Shown here piece by piece: positions 1 through 8,546 of a stretch of DNA of 64,000 nucleotides. Made by a program: the position numbers and the translations under genes. This stretch comes from Gemmatimonadota bacterium (GTDB taxonomy: Bacteria; Gemmatimonadota; Gemmatimonadetes; Gemmatimonadales; GWC2-71-9), in contig PNAE01000007.1 of NCBI GenBank assembly GCA_003169895.1, positions 1,655,978 through 1,719,977 on the forward strand, written 5' to 3'. The notes below the pieces were generated by a model. The model was not told the DNA's origin and made no database searches. It worked only from the letters and a program-made list of their open reading frames with translations. Position 1 is the first letter of the stretch. Each line of letters begins with the position of its first letter.

Positions 1-791
1 CCGTCCTGGTCGGTCATCTCGGCCAGCCGCCGGAGATTCTCCCGGAGTGGCTGGTAATTCTCGTCGCCTGGATCGCCTTCGACCACCGTGACGACGGTAT
101 GTTCGTCGACGAACCGCGCGAGGTCGTCGATATGGCCGTCCGTGTCGTCACCCGCGATTCCATCGCCCAGCCAGAGAATCTTCGTGACGCCGAGGTAGTT
201 ACGCAGCCGCGCCTCGATCTGCTGGCGGGACAACTGCGGATTGCGATTGCGGTTGAGCAGGCATGCTTCGGTGGTGAGTAGCGTGCCCTGCCCGTTGACG
301 TCGATCGAGCCACCCTCGAGGATCATCCCGGGATGCTCGACCGGGATCCCCAGCTCCGCGCCGATTCGCGACGGCACCACGTCGTCGTGATCGAATGGCG
401 GGTACTTCCCGCCCCAGGCGTTGAAGCCCCAGTCAAGGATCAGCTGCTCCCGCACGCCGCTTGCGACGTGCTGCACGAAGACCGGTCCGTGGTCGCGGCA
501 CCAGGCGTCGTCGGTCGGATGGTGATGAAAGAACACGTTGTGATCGGGGACGTGCGCGTCGGTCAGCACGAACCGGGCGTGCTGCTCCATGGCATCGCCC
601 GCGACGTTGATGTGCACTTCCTCGCCCAGGGCGAGTTCGCGAATCATTTCCGCCACGATGCCCGGCACCGGCGCGAAGTTGCCCGGCCACGATGCTTCCT
701 TGTGCGGCCAGGAGAGCCAGGTGCCGCGGTGCCGAGCCCATTCCGCAGGCATGCGAAACCCGCGTGCTGCGGGCGTTCGCCGGTCAGTCAA
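1..791 (-). CDS. aguA: agmatine deiminase, 3' end outside the window
   Basis: Hydrolyses agmatine to N-carbamoylputrescine and ammonia, the first step of the arginine-decarboxylase route to putrescine. About 263 residues are visible; the family is usually near 340-370, so the C-terminal part with the catalytic Cys lies beyond the left edge. Visible family motifs include GFRMPAEW near the N-terminus, WCRDHGPVF, DWGFNAWGGKY, EGGSIDVNGQG and TDGHIDDLARFV, which carries the catalytic His. The best start is TTG at 791-789, which gives the usual lead-in TPAARGFRMPAEW; an internal ATG at 752 would cut the family N-terminus short. The frame stays open from 791 to the edge. The start overlaps the stop of aguB by 8 nt, so the two are probably translationally coupled. 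Confidence 0.93.
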   Translation of the reverse strand, partial: MTDRRTPAARGFRMPAEWARHRGTWLSWPHKEASWPGNFAPVPGIVAEMIRELALGEEVHINVAGDAMEQHARFVLTDAHVPDHNVFFHHHPTDDAWCRDHGPVFVQHVASGVREQLILDWGFNAWGGKYPPFDHDDVVPSRIGAELGIPVEHPGMILEGGSIDVNGQGTLLTTEACLLNRNRNPQLSRQQIEARLRNYLGVTKILWLGDGIAGDDTDGHIDDLARFVDEHTVVTVVEGDPGDENYQPLRENLRRLAEMTDQD

Positions 792-1680
792 GGTAGCGTT
801 GCGTGAGACCGTCGTAGGCGTCAATGCGGCGGTCCCGCAGGAACGGCCAGTGGGTGCGCACGCTATCGACCTGCGCCAGGTCGCAGTCGGCTGTGAGGAT
901 TGCTTCGTCGCGGCCGCCCTGCACCAGTATCTGGCCATGGGGATCGACGACGAACGATGCGCCCCAGAACTCGATGCCGGGGTGTTTCGCCTCGCTGCCG
1001 GGAAGCACCTCGTGCCCGACGCGGTTGACCGCCACGACGTAGCAGCCATTGGCGATCGCGTGGCTTCGCTGGATGGTCTCCCACGCCGCCTGCTGGCGCT
1101 CGCCATACTCGGCCTTCTCGGGCGGCAGCCAGCCGATCGCGGTGGGATAGACAAGGATTTCCGCGCCCTGCATGGCGGTGAGCCGGGCGGCTTCGGGATA
1201 CCATTGATCCCAGCACACCAGCACGCCGATGCGGCCGACCTTGGTGTCCCAGACGCGAAAGCCGAGATCGCCCGGCGTGAAATAGAATTTCTCGTAGTAT
1301 TGCGGGTCATCCGGAATGTGCATCTTCCGGTACTTGCCGAGATACTCGCCGTCGGCATCGATCACGGCTGCGGTGTTGTGATACAGGCCGCCGGCGCGCT
1401 TCTCGAACAGCGACGCGACGATCACGACGCCGAGTTCGCGGGCGACGTCGCGGAGCCGCGCCGTCGTCGGTCCCGGGACCGGTTCCGCGAGCTTGAAGAA
1501 GTCGTGATCTTCACGCTGGCAGAAGTAGTACCAGTTGGACAACTCCTGGAGGCACACCAACCGCGCGCCGCGCCGCGCCGCCTCGCGAATGCCGGCAACG
1601 GTGTGCTCGAGGTTGGCAGCCGGGTCGGGGCCAACTCGCTGCTGGACCAGACCGACTCGAACGACGCGCGAAGGATTCAT
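784..1680 (-). CDS. aguB: N-carbamoylputrescine amidase
   Basis: Nitrilase-superfamily enzyme of 298 residues that hydrolyses N-carbamoylputrescine to putrescine, CO2 and ammonia. The catalytic triad is visible: Glu46 in CLQELSNWYYF, Lys119 in GKYRKMHIPD and Cys156 in VLVCWDQWYPE. The C-terminal SFVVDPHGQIL and YLD end are also typical. The start is ATG at 1680-1678 (MNPSRVVRVGLVQQ); the frame is open far upstream but the extra sequence is not nitrilase-like and lies antisense to another gene. It is directly followed by aguA, so the pair forms a two-gene route from agmatine to putrescine. No strong ribosome-binding site is seen. Confidence 0.94.
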   Translation of the reverse strand: MNPSRVVRVGLVQQRVGPDPAANLEHTVAGIREAARRGARLVCLQELSNWYYFCQREDHDFFKLAEPVPGPTTARLRDVARELGVVIVASLFEKRAGGLYHNTAAVIDADGEYLGKYRKMHIPDDPQYYEKFYFTPGDLGFRVWDTKVGRIGVLVCWDQWYPEAARLTAMQGAEILVYPTAIGWLPPEKAEYGERQQAAWETIQRSHAIANGCYVVAVNRVGHEVLPGSEAKHPGIEFWGASFVVDPHGQILVQGGRDEAILTADCDLAQVDSVRTHWPFLRDRRIDAYDGLTQRYLD

Positions 1681-1701
1681 GGCGTGACTAAGATAGTTGC
1701 C

Positions 1702-2817
1702 GTGAGAGCCCAGAGCCCAGAGCCAGAAGTCACCCTCGAGTCCCGCGCGGGGCGGGGCCGCCTGCTGCTGAACGCGGCGTTCCTTGCGCTGGTCCTCACG
1801 ACACCGATGTCGGCACAACGCCTTGACTGGCGCACCAGTGCCGTGCTCTACGCCGATAACACCGAGTTCTTCACGCCCTATCGCGTGGGTGAGACAATTC
1901 TGGGCGGGCAAGTGACCTCCTGGCTCGCCGCGCGCATCGGGCCGCGCACCGAACTGCGCGTTGGGCTCTTTGCCGACCGGCGTTGGGGCTCGGACAATTT
2001 CACCGATTCGCTCAAGCCGGTGCTGGCATTCCGTTTTCATACGCCGCATTCGCTCGGCGTGTTTGGCACGCTCGAAACAGTGCAGCGCCATGGCCTGCTC
2101 GAACCACTGATGGTGACGACGCGCGAGCTCACGACGCCGATGGAATACGGTGGACAATGGATCGAGAATCGCGGCATATTTCACGGCGAGGCGTGGATCA
2201 ACTGGCAGAAGTTGAACCTGCCAAACCAGCGCGAGCAGTTCGAGTTCGGCAACGTCTTCTGGTTGAATCCCTCCCGCTGGCTCACCGCCGAGTTGCAGCA
2301 CCTCTGGTACCATCGTGGTGGGCAACTATTCAATCCGACACCCGTGACCAACAATCACACGGAAGCGCTCGGCGTGACGTTGCACGACTCGCTTGGCAGG
2401 CTCGGCCGCACGTATGCCGCGGCCTGGGGGCTCTGGAGCGCGGGGCATATCGATCCAAACTATCCGCCGGACCGGCCAGGTCAGGGTCACGGCACCTACC
2501 TGCGCGCCGGGATCACGCCGTGGAACTGGGCCGAGATCTTCGCGATTCACTGGATCGGGCGGGACTATTCCGGTGACGCCGGCGACAACAACTACAACTC
2601 GACGGGGTTCGACCCGAGCTTCTATCAGTCACATCGCGTCTACACGGAAATCGGCATCATCCGCAGGACGCCGATCGAGGGTGGGGCAACGTTCGATGCG
2701 GAGTTCCGCTTCCACAACATCGACGACCTCAAGAGCATCGCATTCTTCAATACCCACTGGGAGATTTCGTACCGCCTGGTGGTCCGTGCCCCCCTCGATA
2801 TGGTCCTGCGGCGATAG
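1702..2817 (+). CDS. predicted outer-membrane beta-barrel protein
   Basis: About 371 residues with a Sec-type signal (RGRLLLNAAFLALVLTTPMSAQ), followed by alternating aromatic and polar strands typical of a barrel (for example LRVGLFADRRW and EISYRLVV at the C-terminus). No named family is recognised; function unknown. The start is uncertain. GTG at 1702 or 1684 would supply the signal peptide, but the first codons coincide with a heptamer repeat (1705-1725), and the next in-frame ATG (1807) lies at the cleavage site. The longer open frame that extends upstream to about 589 is antisense to aguAB and is rejected. The gene is divergent from aguB with almost no spacer, so any promoter must overlap coding sequence. 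Confidence 0.72.
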   Translation: MRAQSPEPEVTLESRAGRGRLLLNAAFLALVLTTPMSAQRLDWRTSAVLYADNTEFFTPYRVGETILGGQVTSWLAARIGPRTELRVGLFADRRWGSDNFTDSLKPVLAFRFHTPHSLGVFGTLETVQRHGLLEPLMVTTRELTTPMEYGGQWIENRGIFHGEAWINWQKLNLPNQREQFEFGNVFWLNPSRWLTAELQHLWYHRGGQLFNPTPVTNNHTEALGVTLHDSLGRLGRTYAAAWGLWSAGHIDPNYPPDRPGQGHGTYLRAGITPWNWAEIFAIHWIGRDYSGDAGDNNYNSTGFDPSFYQSHRVYTEIGIIRRTPIEGGATFDAEFRFHNIDDLKSIAFFNTHWEISYRLVVRAPLDMVLRR

Positions 2818-2852
2818 CAGCTGACGCCAGCCAGCCTCGGCCGGCGCACAAC

Positions 2853-4823
2853 TCACCCCACTGGCGCGGCGACGGTGACCGCCGCCTGGCCCGCCGATAT
2901 CGGCCAGCGCAAGATGACCGCGGTTCCCTGGACCATGCGTTCGAATCCTTTCTCGCTCTTCGCCACCGTCTCGATGGCGTACTCCCACCGTTCGGCGCCC
3001 GGCGCCTCGATCGTCAGCGGGGCGGAGAACGAAAGCTCGGTGCTGAACCAGGAATCCGCGGGGAAGTGGGCGGGGTTCCAGCGCCAGGTCGCGGCGATGA
3101 CGCCAGGCTCGACATGAAGCGATTTCTCGATGTCCTCGCAGCGGAAGTGCAGGTCGACCTGGGCGTCCACGACGTGCCAATCGGCCGTCATTTGCTGGCC
3201 TGCCCATGACCGCGCGACCAGCACACTCGCACGGACGAAATCGTCCCGGATGGTGTCCGGGGCCAGGATGCGATCAACGAACAGGCCACGCGGCTCGATG
3301 TCCACTGGGGGAACGTCCGCGAGCTGGGTTTCGAGATCGTGGATCGATGGTGCGCCGCCAGCATCGCCGTGAGTTTCATCGGTGCCGTGGTCAGATGTCG
3401 TCGATTGCGCCTCCCCCTGCTCCCCTCGCGGCCCGCCCTGGTCCCTGAGGCCAAGGACTTCGTGATACGACTCGCGGTGTCGAGCGAGCACGTTAAGCAG
3501 GTTCTCGCGACGTGCCAGGTCGAGCCAGACTTCCACCATGGCGCCGCGCGCGGGCGCGATCAAGATGCTCGCATTGGGCGACCGGATCCAGATTTCATCG
3601 CGGCCGTCGGCATCAACGTCCCACGACTCGACGCCGGGCGGCTTGCCGTACTGGAGCACCGATTCGGCTTCGGCGAGGTTGCTCCACACCGTGCCACGCA
3701 GAAACGGGAGGTACAATCCGCCGAACACGCCGTGCCAGTACGCATCGTTGCATTGGGCTCGCCCGATCGCCCGGCGCGCCGCCGCCGGGTCGCCTTGTTC
3801 CCGGCACTGCGCGGACAGCGCCAGCATCACCTTGTGCATCCGGTTGCTCTCGGGATACTTGACCAGGAAGTGGCGCCAGTGACCGCCGCGCAACAGGCTG
3901 CCCTCGACGCCATCGAGTCGCGCCCCATCCCATTCACGCTCGAGGCGCAGCAGCGCGCGCGCCGGCTCGAACGGCAGAGCCCATCCTTCCATTTCGCGAT
4001 AGGACGCCGACGGCAGGTACGCCAGGCTCGTCGGCGCCGTTGCGGTGAGTGCGTCCTCGAACCGGGAGAGCCGCACCTCGTCGGTGTCCCGCAGCTCGCG
4101 CATCGTGCCCAGGAAGGCTTCGAGCCAACCCTCCTCGTACAGCCATTTCCGGGTGCCAGGCCAGCCGCCGAACTTTTCGCCGTCGTCGCCGAGTATGGCG
4201 AGCTCACGGCCGGCAGCGCGCAGGGTGCGGAAATAGTTGGCGAGTTCCGCCGGCGGACGGAAGGGAACGAGGTAGCGGAGCTTCTCGTCGATCGGAAATA
4301 CTGCGACGCGATGTCCGCCCGCTTCGGTAACGAAGTGGGCGTGGAGCTGCTCGTTGGCGAATCCCGACACGCGAAAATGCCGGTCATCCACCAGCACGAA
4401 GCGCACGCCAGCGGGGGCAAGCTCCTCCGGCAGGGTCGGCTCCCAGACGCGTTCGGTGAGCCAGAGCCCGCGCGCATCGACACCGAAGCGCGACCGGATC
4501 CGGTCGCGATGGCGCAGCACCTGCTCCAGGCGGTCCTCGCGCGACAGCACGGCGAGAATTGGCTCATCGTGTCCGGCGGCGAGCAGCTCCAGGCGTTGGG
4601 CCGCGGCGTGCTCGCCGATTTCATCGACGAAGCGTGGTGCATGGGCATCCAGCCATTCGAGGAGCGGGCCTGAGATGTGCAGCGCCACCGGCCACAGCTC
4701 GCCGGCCATGAAGCCACGCAGCAGGGGGCGGTATACGTGTTCGAGATGCTCCTCAAATACGGAGTCGAAGTTGCCCCATGGCTGGTGGAGGTGCAGCGCG
4801 AAGCAGAAGCGGAGCGAGCGCAT
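2853..4823 (-). CDS. GH57 4-alpha-glucanotransferase/amylase-like enzyme
   Basis: Glycoside hydrolase family 57 protein of 656 residues, of the Thermococcus litoralis 4-alpha-glucanotransferase type (GH57 barrel, then DUF1925/DUF1926-like beta domains). It probably cleaves or transfers alpha-1,4-glucan chains in the cytoplasm; there is no signal peptide. The N-terminal FALHLHQPWGNFD is the family start. The nucleophile is predicted as Glu124 in LTERVWEP and the acid/base as Asp214 in LGDDGEKFGGWPG, both at positions matching the characterised enzyme. It is the last gene of the alpha-glucan operon, 24 nt after the DUF3536 protein. Whether it acts as transferase or hydrolase cannot be told from sequence. 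Confidence 0.88.
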   Translation of the reverse strand: MRSLRFCFALHLHQPWGNFDSVFEEHLEHVYRPLLRGFMAGELWPVALHISGPLLEWLDAHAPRFVDEIGEHAAAQRLELLAAGHDEPILAVLSREDRLEQVLRHRDRIRSRFGVDARGLWLTERVWEPTLPEELAPAGVRFVLVDDRHFRVSGFANEQLHAHFVTEAGGHRVAVFPIDEKLRYLVPFRPPAELANYFRTLRAAGRELAILGDDGEKFGGWPGTRKWLYEEGWLEAFLGTMRELRDTDEVRLSRFEDALTATAPTSLAYLPSASYREMEGWALPFEPARALLRLEREWDGARLDGVEGSLLRGGHWRHFLVKYPESNRMHKVMLALSAQCREQGDPAAARRAIGRAQCNDAYWHGVFGGLYLPFLRGTVWSNLAEAESVLQYGKPPGVESWDVDADGRDEIWIRSPNASILIAPARGAMVEVWLDLARRENLLNVLARHRESYHEVLGLRDQGGPRGEQGEAQSTTSDHGTDETHGDAGGAPSIHDLETQLADVPPVDIEPRGLFVDRILAPDTIRDDFVRASVLVARSWAGQQMTADWHVVDAQVDLHFRCEDIEKSLHVEPGVIAATWRWNPAHFPADSWFSTELSFSAPLTIEAPGAERWEYAIETVAKSEKGFERMVQGTAVILRWPISAGQAAVTVAAPVG

Positions 4824-4847
4824 CGCGGTCAGTGGTGTGCCGGGAAC

Positions 4848-6818
4848 TCAGGATGTCCGATCAAGTGCCACTCCAAACCGTTCGGCCAGCGACTCTCGCA
4901 TGTGCGAGGCCGGCTGGGCAGCCAGTCGCAGGAATGCGATCGCTCGGGCGTCATCGGCCGGCTTCAGGTTGTCGAGATCGAACAGATCCAGCGCGCCTTG
5001 GAGCACGATGCCGGCGTCGTCCAGGCCGTCGCGGTCGATCAGGCGCCACGCGCCGTCGAGTGCGCGGACTCGCACCGTCGGTGGATCGAGCAGCCCGGCA
5101 CGCAGCGCCGCCGTGTCGGCCGCAGCCAGTGCGGCGTCGTAGATCATCGGCGTCGCGATCTCGCGGAGTGCCTGCCGGACCGGTTCCGGGTAGTCGGCGA
5201 TCCCGACGACCAGCGTGGCGCCCGCCGGGAGCGCGCGCACCTGGGTACGAATCGCCAGGACACCGATGGTGACCGGTTCGGCGCGCCAGCGGCACGTGCG
5301 GCCGGTGCGAACATGCTGTACGGTGATGTCGTCGCCGTCGACACGCCAGTGATGCGCGGGCATCACGATGTCATCAAGGGCGTCCGGCGACAGCTCGCGC
5401 AGCGCGGCAAGTCCCGCCGCAAGTCGCGCCGGTCCATCCGCGTCAGGGAGGACGTCGCGGTGCCAGATCTCCGCGCCGTTTCCCTTGGCGGGATCATTAC
5501 TCCATGCGTGAGCAAGCGCGGCGACGAGCGCCGGTTCGAGGCGCGCCCGCTCGGCGGCGGGCAACAGATCGAGCGCGCGTGCGGCGTGGCGCAGGACGAT
5601 GCGCGGTTCCAGCCGGCCGAGGTCGTCGAAGAACCAGGCGCACGAGGTGAACATCGCGAGCACGTTCCGTTCGACCTCGAGCAGCCGGCGCGCATCGGGG
5701 GGCAACTGCGGTGCGCCACCGAGATCGGGTCCGGCGACATCCCGCGCGATCCAGATATCGCCCGCCGCGGAGGGCCACAGGCGCTGCGCCACCTCAGTGA
5801 TACTCACGGCCAGCGCCTCCAACCCATCGCGTAGCGGGGCGCGCCACGCCTGTGATGTTCCGGGCTCGACTCGGCAGCCGCATTCCCGCCGCCACCGGTC
5901 CACACCGTGTGGACAGCTCCAGGAACTCGGGCCCACGATCGTCACGTCATGTACCGGCGGGCAGGCATCGAGAGTCGCGGCGAAGTTGGTCAGCGTGGCA
6001 TCGTCGCGTCGGTGGAGCCGGTCGATCAGCGCCGCGAGCGCGAGGTCGCCAAACCGATGATGATGACCGAAGGTCTCACCGTCGGTCGCCAGTGAAACGA
6101 CGCTGGGAGCGCCATCGTCCGCGACGGGGAACGCCGTGAGGCTCGCTTCCCAGCGCGTCGCGTCTTCGAGCGCGTCGCCGAAGGCGACCTGATGAGCCGA
6201 CGGGCCGTCGTAGGCAAAGATGGCGAGTTCACGGCTGCCGGGTCCTCGCCAGCGCCCGGGCCGGCCGAACGGCGGTACCCCGCTTACCTGATTCGGCGCC
6301 AGCACCGTCAGGCGAACGCCCTCATCGACGAGCACGGCCAGCGTTTCGTCGTCGACGGCGGTCTCCGGCAGCCACATGCCGTCGGGCTCCCGGCCAAACC
6401 GGGTGCGGAAATCCCGGATGCCCCACCGGACTTCGGTCACCTTGTCCCGCCGCGACATGAGCGGGAGAATGACGTGGTGGTATGGCATCGCCATGGCGTT
6501 GCCGGCGCCGAGGCGCACGCGGGACTCGCGATCGCCGGCGACAATTGCGTCGCATACGTCGGGCGCGTGATCGTCCAGCCAGCGAAACAGCGTCGGACCG
6601 ACATCGAACGAGCACCATGCATACGCGTTGATGACCCGGAGGATGCGGCCGCGTTCATCGACGACCTGCCCGCGTGCGAGCGGCCGGTAGCATTCGGTGG
6701 TGATCCGTTCGTTCCAGTCATGGTCCGGCGTGGCACTCAACTCGCGCGGAACGAGCTCCAGCCACGAATCCTCGCGCGGCGGCTGATAACAGTGGGCGTG
6801 AATGATGACGTTACGCAT
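4848..6818 (-). CDS. GH57 family protein with DUF3536
   Basis: A second GH57-type protein, 656 residues. The N-terminal IIHAHCYQPPREDSW and the predicted catalytic Glu152 (MWLPETAVD) and Asp246 (SLATDGETFGHHH) identify the DUF3536 branch of GH57. A Cys-containing segment (WSCPHGVDRWRRECGC) follows, as in that branch. As far as I know this branch has no firm biochemical assignment; the position between branching enzyme and glucanotransferase points to a glycogen or maltodextrin substrate. There is no signal peptide. It starts 81 nt after the branching enzyme stop. Confidence 0.85.
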   Translation of the reverse strand: MRNVIIHAHCYQPPREDSWLELVPRELSATPDHDWNERITTECYRPLARGQVVDERGRILRVINAYAWCSFDVGPTLFRWLDDHAPDVCDAIVAGDRESRVRLGAGNAMAMPYHHVILPLMSRRDKVTEVRWGIRDFRTRFGREPDGMWLPETAVDDETLAVLVDEGVRLTVLAPNQVSGVPPFGRPGRWRGPGSRELAIFAYDGPSAHQVAFGDALEDATRWEASLTAFPVADDGAPSVVSLATDGETFGHHHRFGDLALAALIDRLHRRDDATLTNFAATLDACPPVHDVTIVGPSSWSCPHGVDRWRRECGCRVEPGTSQAWRAPLRDGLEALAVSITEVAQRLWPSAAGDIWIARDVAGPDLGGAPQLPPDARRLLEVERNVLAMFTSCAWFFDDLGRLEPRIVLRHAARALDLLPAAERARLEPALVAALAHAWSNDPAKGNGAEIWHRDVLPDADGPARLAAGLAALRELSPDALDDIVMPAHHWRVDGDDITVQHVRTGRTCRWRAEPVTIGVLAIRTQVRALPAGATLVVGIADYPEPVRQALREIATPMIYDAALAAADTAALRAGLLDPPTVRVRALDGAWRLIDRDGLDDAGIVLQGALDLFDLDNLKPADDARAIAFLRLAAQPASHMRESLAERFGVALDRTS

Positions 6819-6899
6819 GGCTCACGCGGCCAGCAGGCGCGCGAGGCACGAGCCGATCGGGTCCGGCCTGCGGCCTCGGTGGCGACGCGCCCGGATCAT

Positions 6900-8546
6900 C
6901 TACGAAGCCGCCACGTCGGACGCCGCCGCGATTGCGCCGATCAGGTCCGGAAACGGTCCGTCGATCAGTTCAAGTTCCGCCGCGTGCGCGGCGCCCGCGG
7001 CGAGATCGGACGTCGAGCTTTCGAGAAACGGGAGCAGCGCTTCCAGGGCGTCGCAATGCTCGTTGAACCGCTTGGTCGCGTAGTCGCCGGCGGCGCCGGT
7101 GGAGATGATGAATTGCCAATCGGATGACTGCGCCAGGAGCAACTCGCGTCCGGCCTGCTCCAGCACTGGCCGGGCGTCCCACCGCCGCATCGCCGCAGGC
7201 ACCGCATTCCAGAACCGATCTTCCAGCGGCCACAGGCGTCGCCATGTCCACTCGGTTTCGGGGTTGAGCCACATCGAGAAATCGCCGTCCTTGCCCCACG
7301 ATCCCGCGCCGAGGCGCAGCGACAGGTCGGGCGGGGCTTCGGCAAGCGCGGCGCCGGCGGTCATGGGCCGCGTCATCCCGACAACCGCCATGTCCTGATA
7401 CAGGTACTTCAGGAACGCGATGCCCTCGAACCACCAGTGGCCGAACAGTTCGGTATCGAACGGCGCGATGATCGCATGATCACCGGGATCGCCGTGGGTT
7501 TCGTCGAGCAGTGTCTGGAAGTGCGCCGCGTGGCTCATCGCGGCCTCCCGCGCCGCCGCCGGCACGTACGGCTGCTTGTCGGCGAGATCCGCGGCGGGAT
7601 CGGTCACCGACCAGTACTTGAGCCCGCCGGGATGCCGGATCTTGTGGAACTCGAGATACCGCCCGTCGCCGGGATAGCCGCCATGACGACTCCACACCTG
7701 CTCCGTCGCTTTTGGGTCGCGAACCAGCGCGTAGATCGGCCGGCCGCGTGACTCGTTGCCCACGCGATAACCGCGATAGGGCGAACGCTTGCGTTGCTTC
7801 GCCAGGCGTCGTTGCGTCTTGCCGCTGTACGGATCGAACGTCGCGCCGGCGTCGACAATCTGCGCGTCGACAAAGAACCACTGAAAGCCGGCATGACGCA
7901 GGTGGTCTTCGATCCCGCTGCGGATGCGACCGTGCGCGGCGCCGGGCAGCGGCTGCCATATGCCGCGCGGCCGATAGGCGCATTCCGGGACCCAGCAACC
8001 GCGGGGCAGGTCGCCGAAGTGGCGGGCGTGTTCCGCGCGCCCGACGAGCAACTGAAAGCGGATGCTTTCGTCGCGGGCGAGCAAGGGCAGGAATCCGTGC
8101 GTCGCCGCCGACGAGATCAGTTCGATGCGGCCGGCGTCCGCGTGGCGGCGAAACGCGGCGATCAGGTCCTTCCCGATTCGCAGCCAGGTCACCTGCAACG
8201 TGCGCACATGCGCGCGCCAGAAGTCCACCAGCGGAAGGAGGTGCCCATCGCCGGTGGCCCGGAGTGACTCGGGCGCTTCGTCGAGCGTCGCCAACCGGTG
8301 CGCGAAGTAGATGTCGAGTTCGTCCCGAAACGACGGGTGCGCGAACTGCGCCACCAGGATGGGCGTGATGCCGATGGTCAGCGGCGGCGGGACATCCTCC
8401 TGCTCCAGCTCGTCGAGCATCGCGATGAGCGGCAGGTAGCTGTCGAGCGCAGCTTCGCAGATCCAGTCGGAGCCATGCGGCCAGCGACCGTGATGGAGCA
8501 CCCAGGGGAGGTGACTGTGCAGGGTGAGGACAAAGCGGAGGCTCAC
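6900..8546 (-). CDS. GH57 1,4-alpha-glucan branching enzyme
   Basis: Transfers alpha-1,4 chains to make alpha-1,6 branches in glycogen. 548 residues, GH57 catalytic domain followed by the DUF1957-type helical domain. Key residues: His10 and His12 in LTLHSHLPWV, predicted nucleophile Glu188 in CWVPECAYRPRG and acid Asp364 in APFDTELFGHWWFEG, the hallmark pair of the Thermus/Thermococcus enzymes. The start is GTG at 8546, the only one that gives the family N-terminus SLRFVLTLHSHLPW; it overlaps the glgA stop as GTGA, so translation is coupled. It replaces the usual GH13 GlgB, which is absent from this operon. Confidence 0.92.
   Translation of the reverse strand: MSLRFVLTLHSHLPWVLHHGRWPHGSDWICEAALDSYLPLIAMLDELEQEDVPPPLTIGITPILVAQFAHPSFRDELDIYFAHRLATLDEAPESLRATGDGHLLPLVDFWRAHVRTLQVTWLRIGKDLIAAFRRHADAGRIELISSAATHGFLPLLARDESIRFQLLVGRAEHARHFGDLPRGCWVPECAYRPRGIWQPLPGAAHGRIRSGIEDHLRHAGFQWFFVDAQIVDAGATFDPYSGKTQRRLAKQRKRSPYRGYRVGNESRGRPIYALVRDPKATEQVWSRHGGYPGDGRYLEFHKIRHPGGLKYWSVTDPAADLADKQPYVPAAAREAAMSHAAHFQTLLDETHGDPGDHAIIAPFDTELFGHWWFEGIAFLKYLYQDMAVVGMTRPMTAGAALAEAPPDLSLRLGAGSWGKDGDFSMWLNPETEWTWRRLWPLEDRFWNAVPAAMRRWDARPVLEQAGRELLLAQSSDWQFIISTGAAGDYATKRFNEHCDALEALLPFLESSTSDLAAGAAHAAELELIDGPFPDLIGAIAAASDVAAS

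Noticed and set aside
589-1700. Long open frame extending the barrel gene upstream by 370 codons
   Set aside because: It is antisense to aguA and aguB, has no signal peptide at its start, and its composition is that of a GC-driven shadow.
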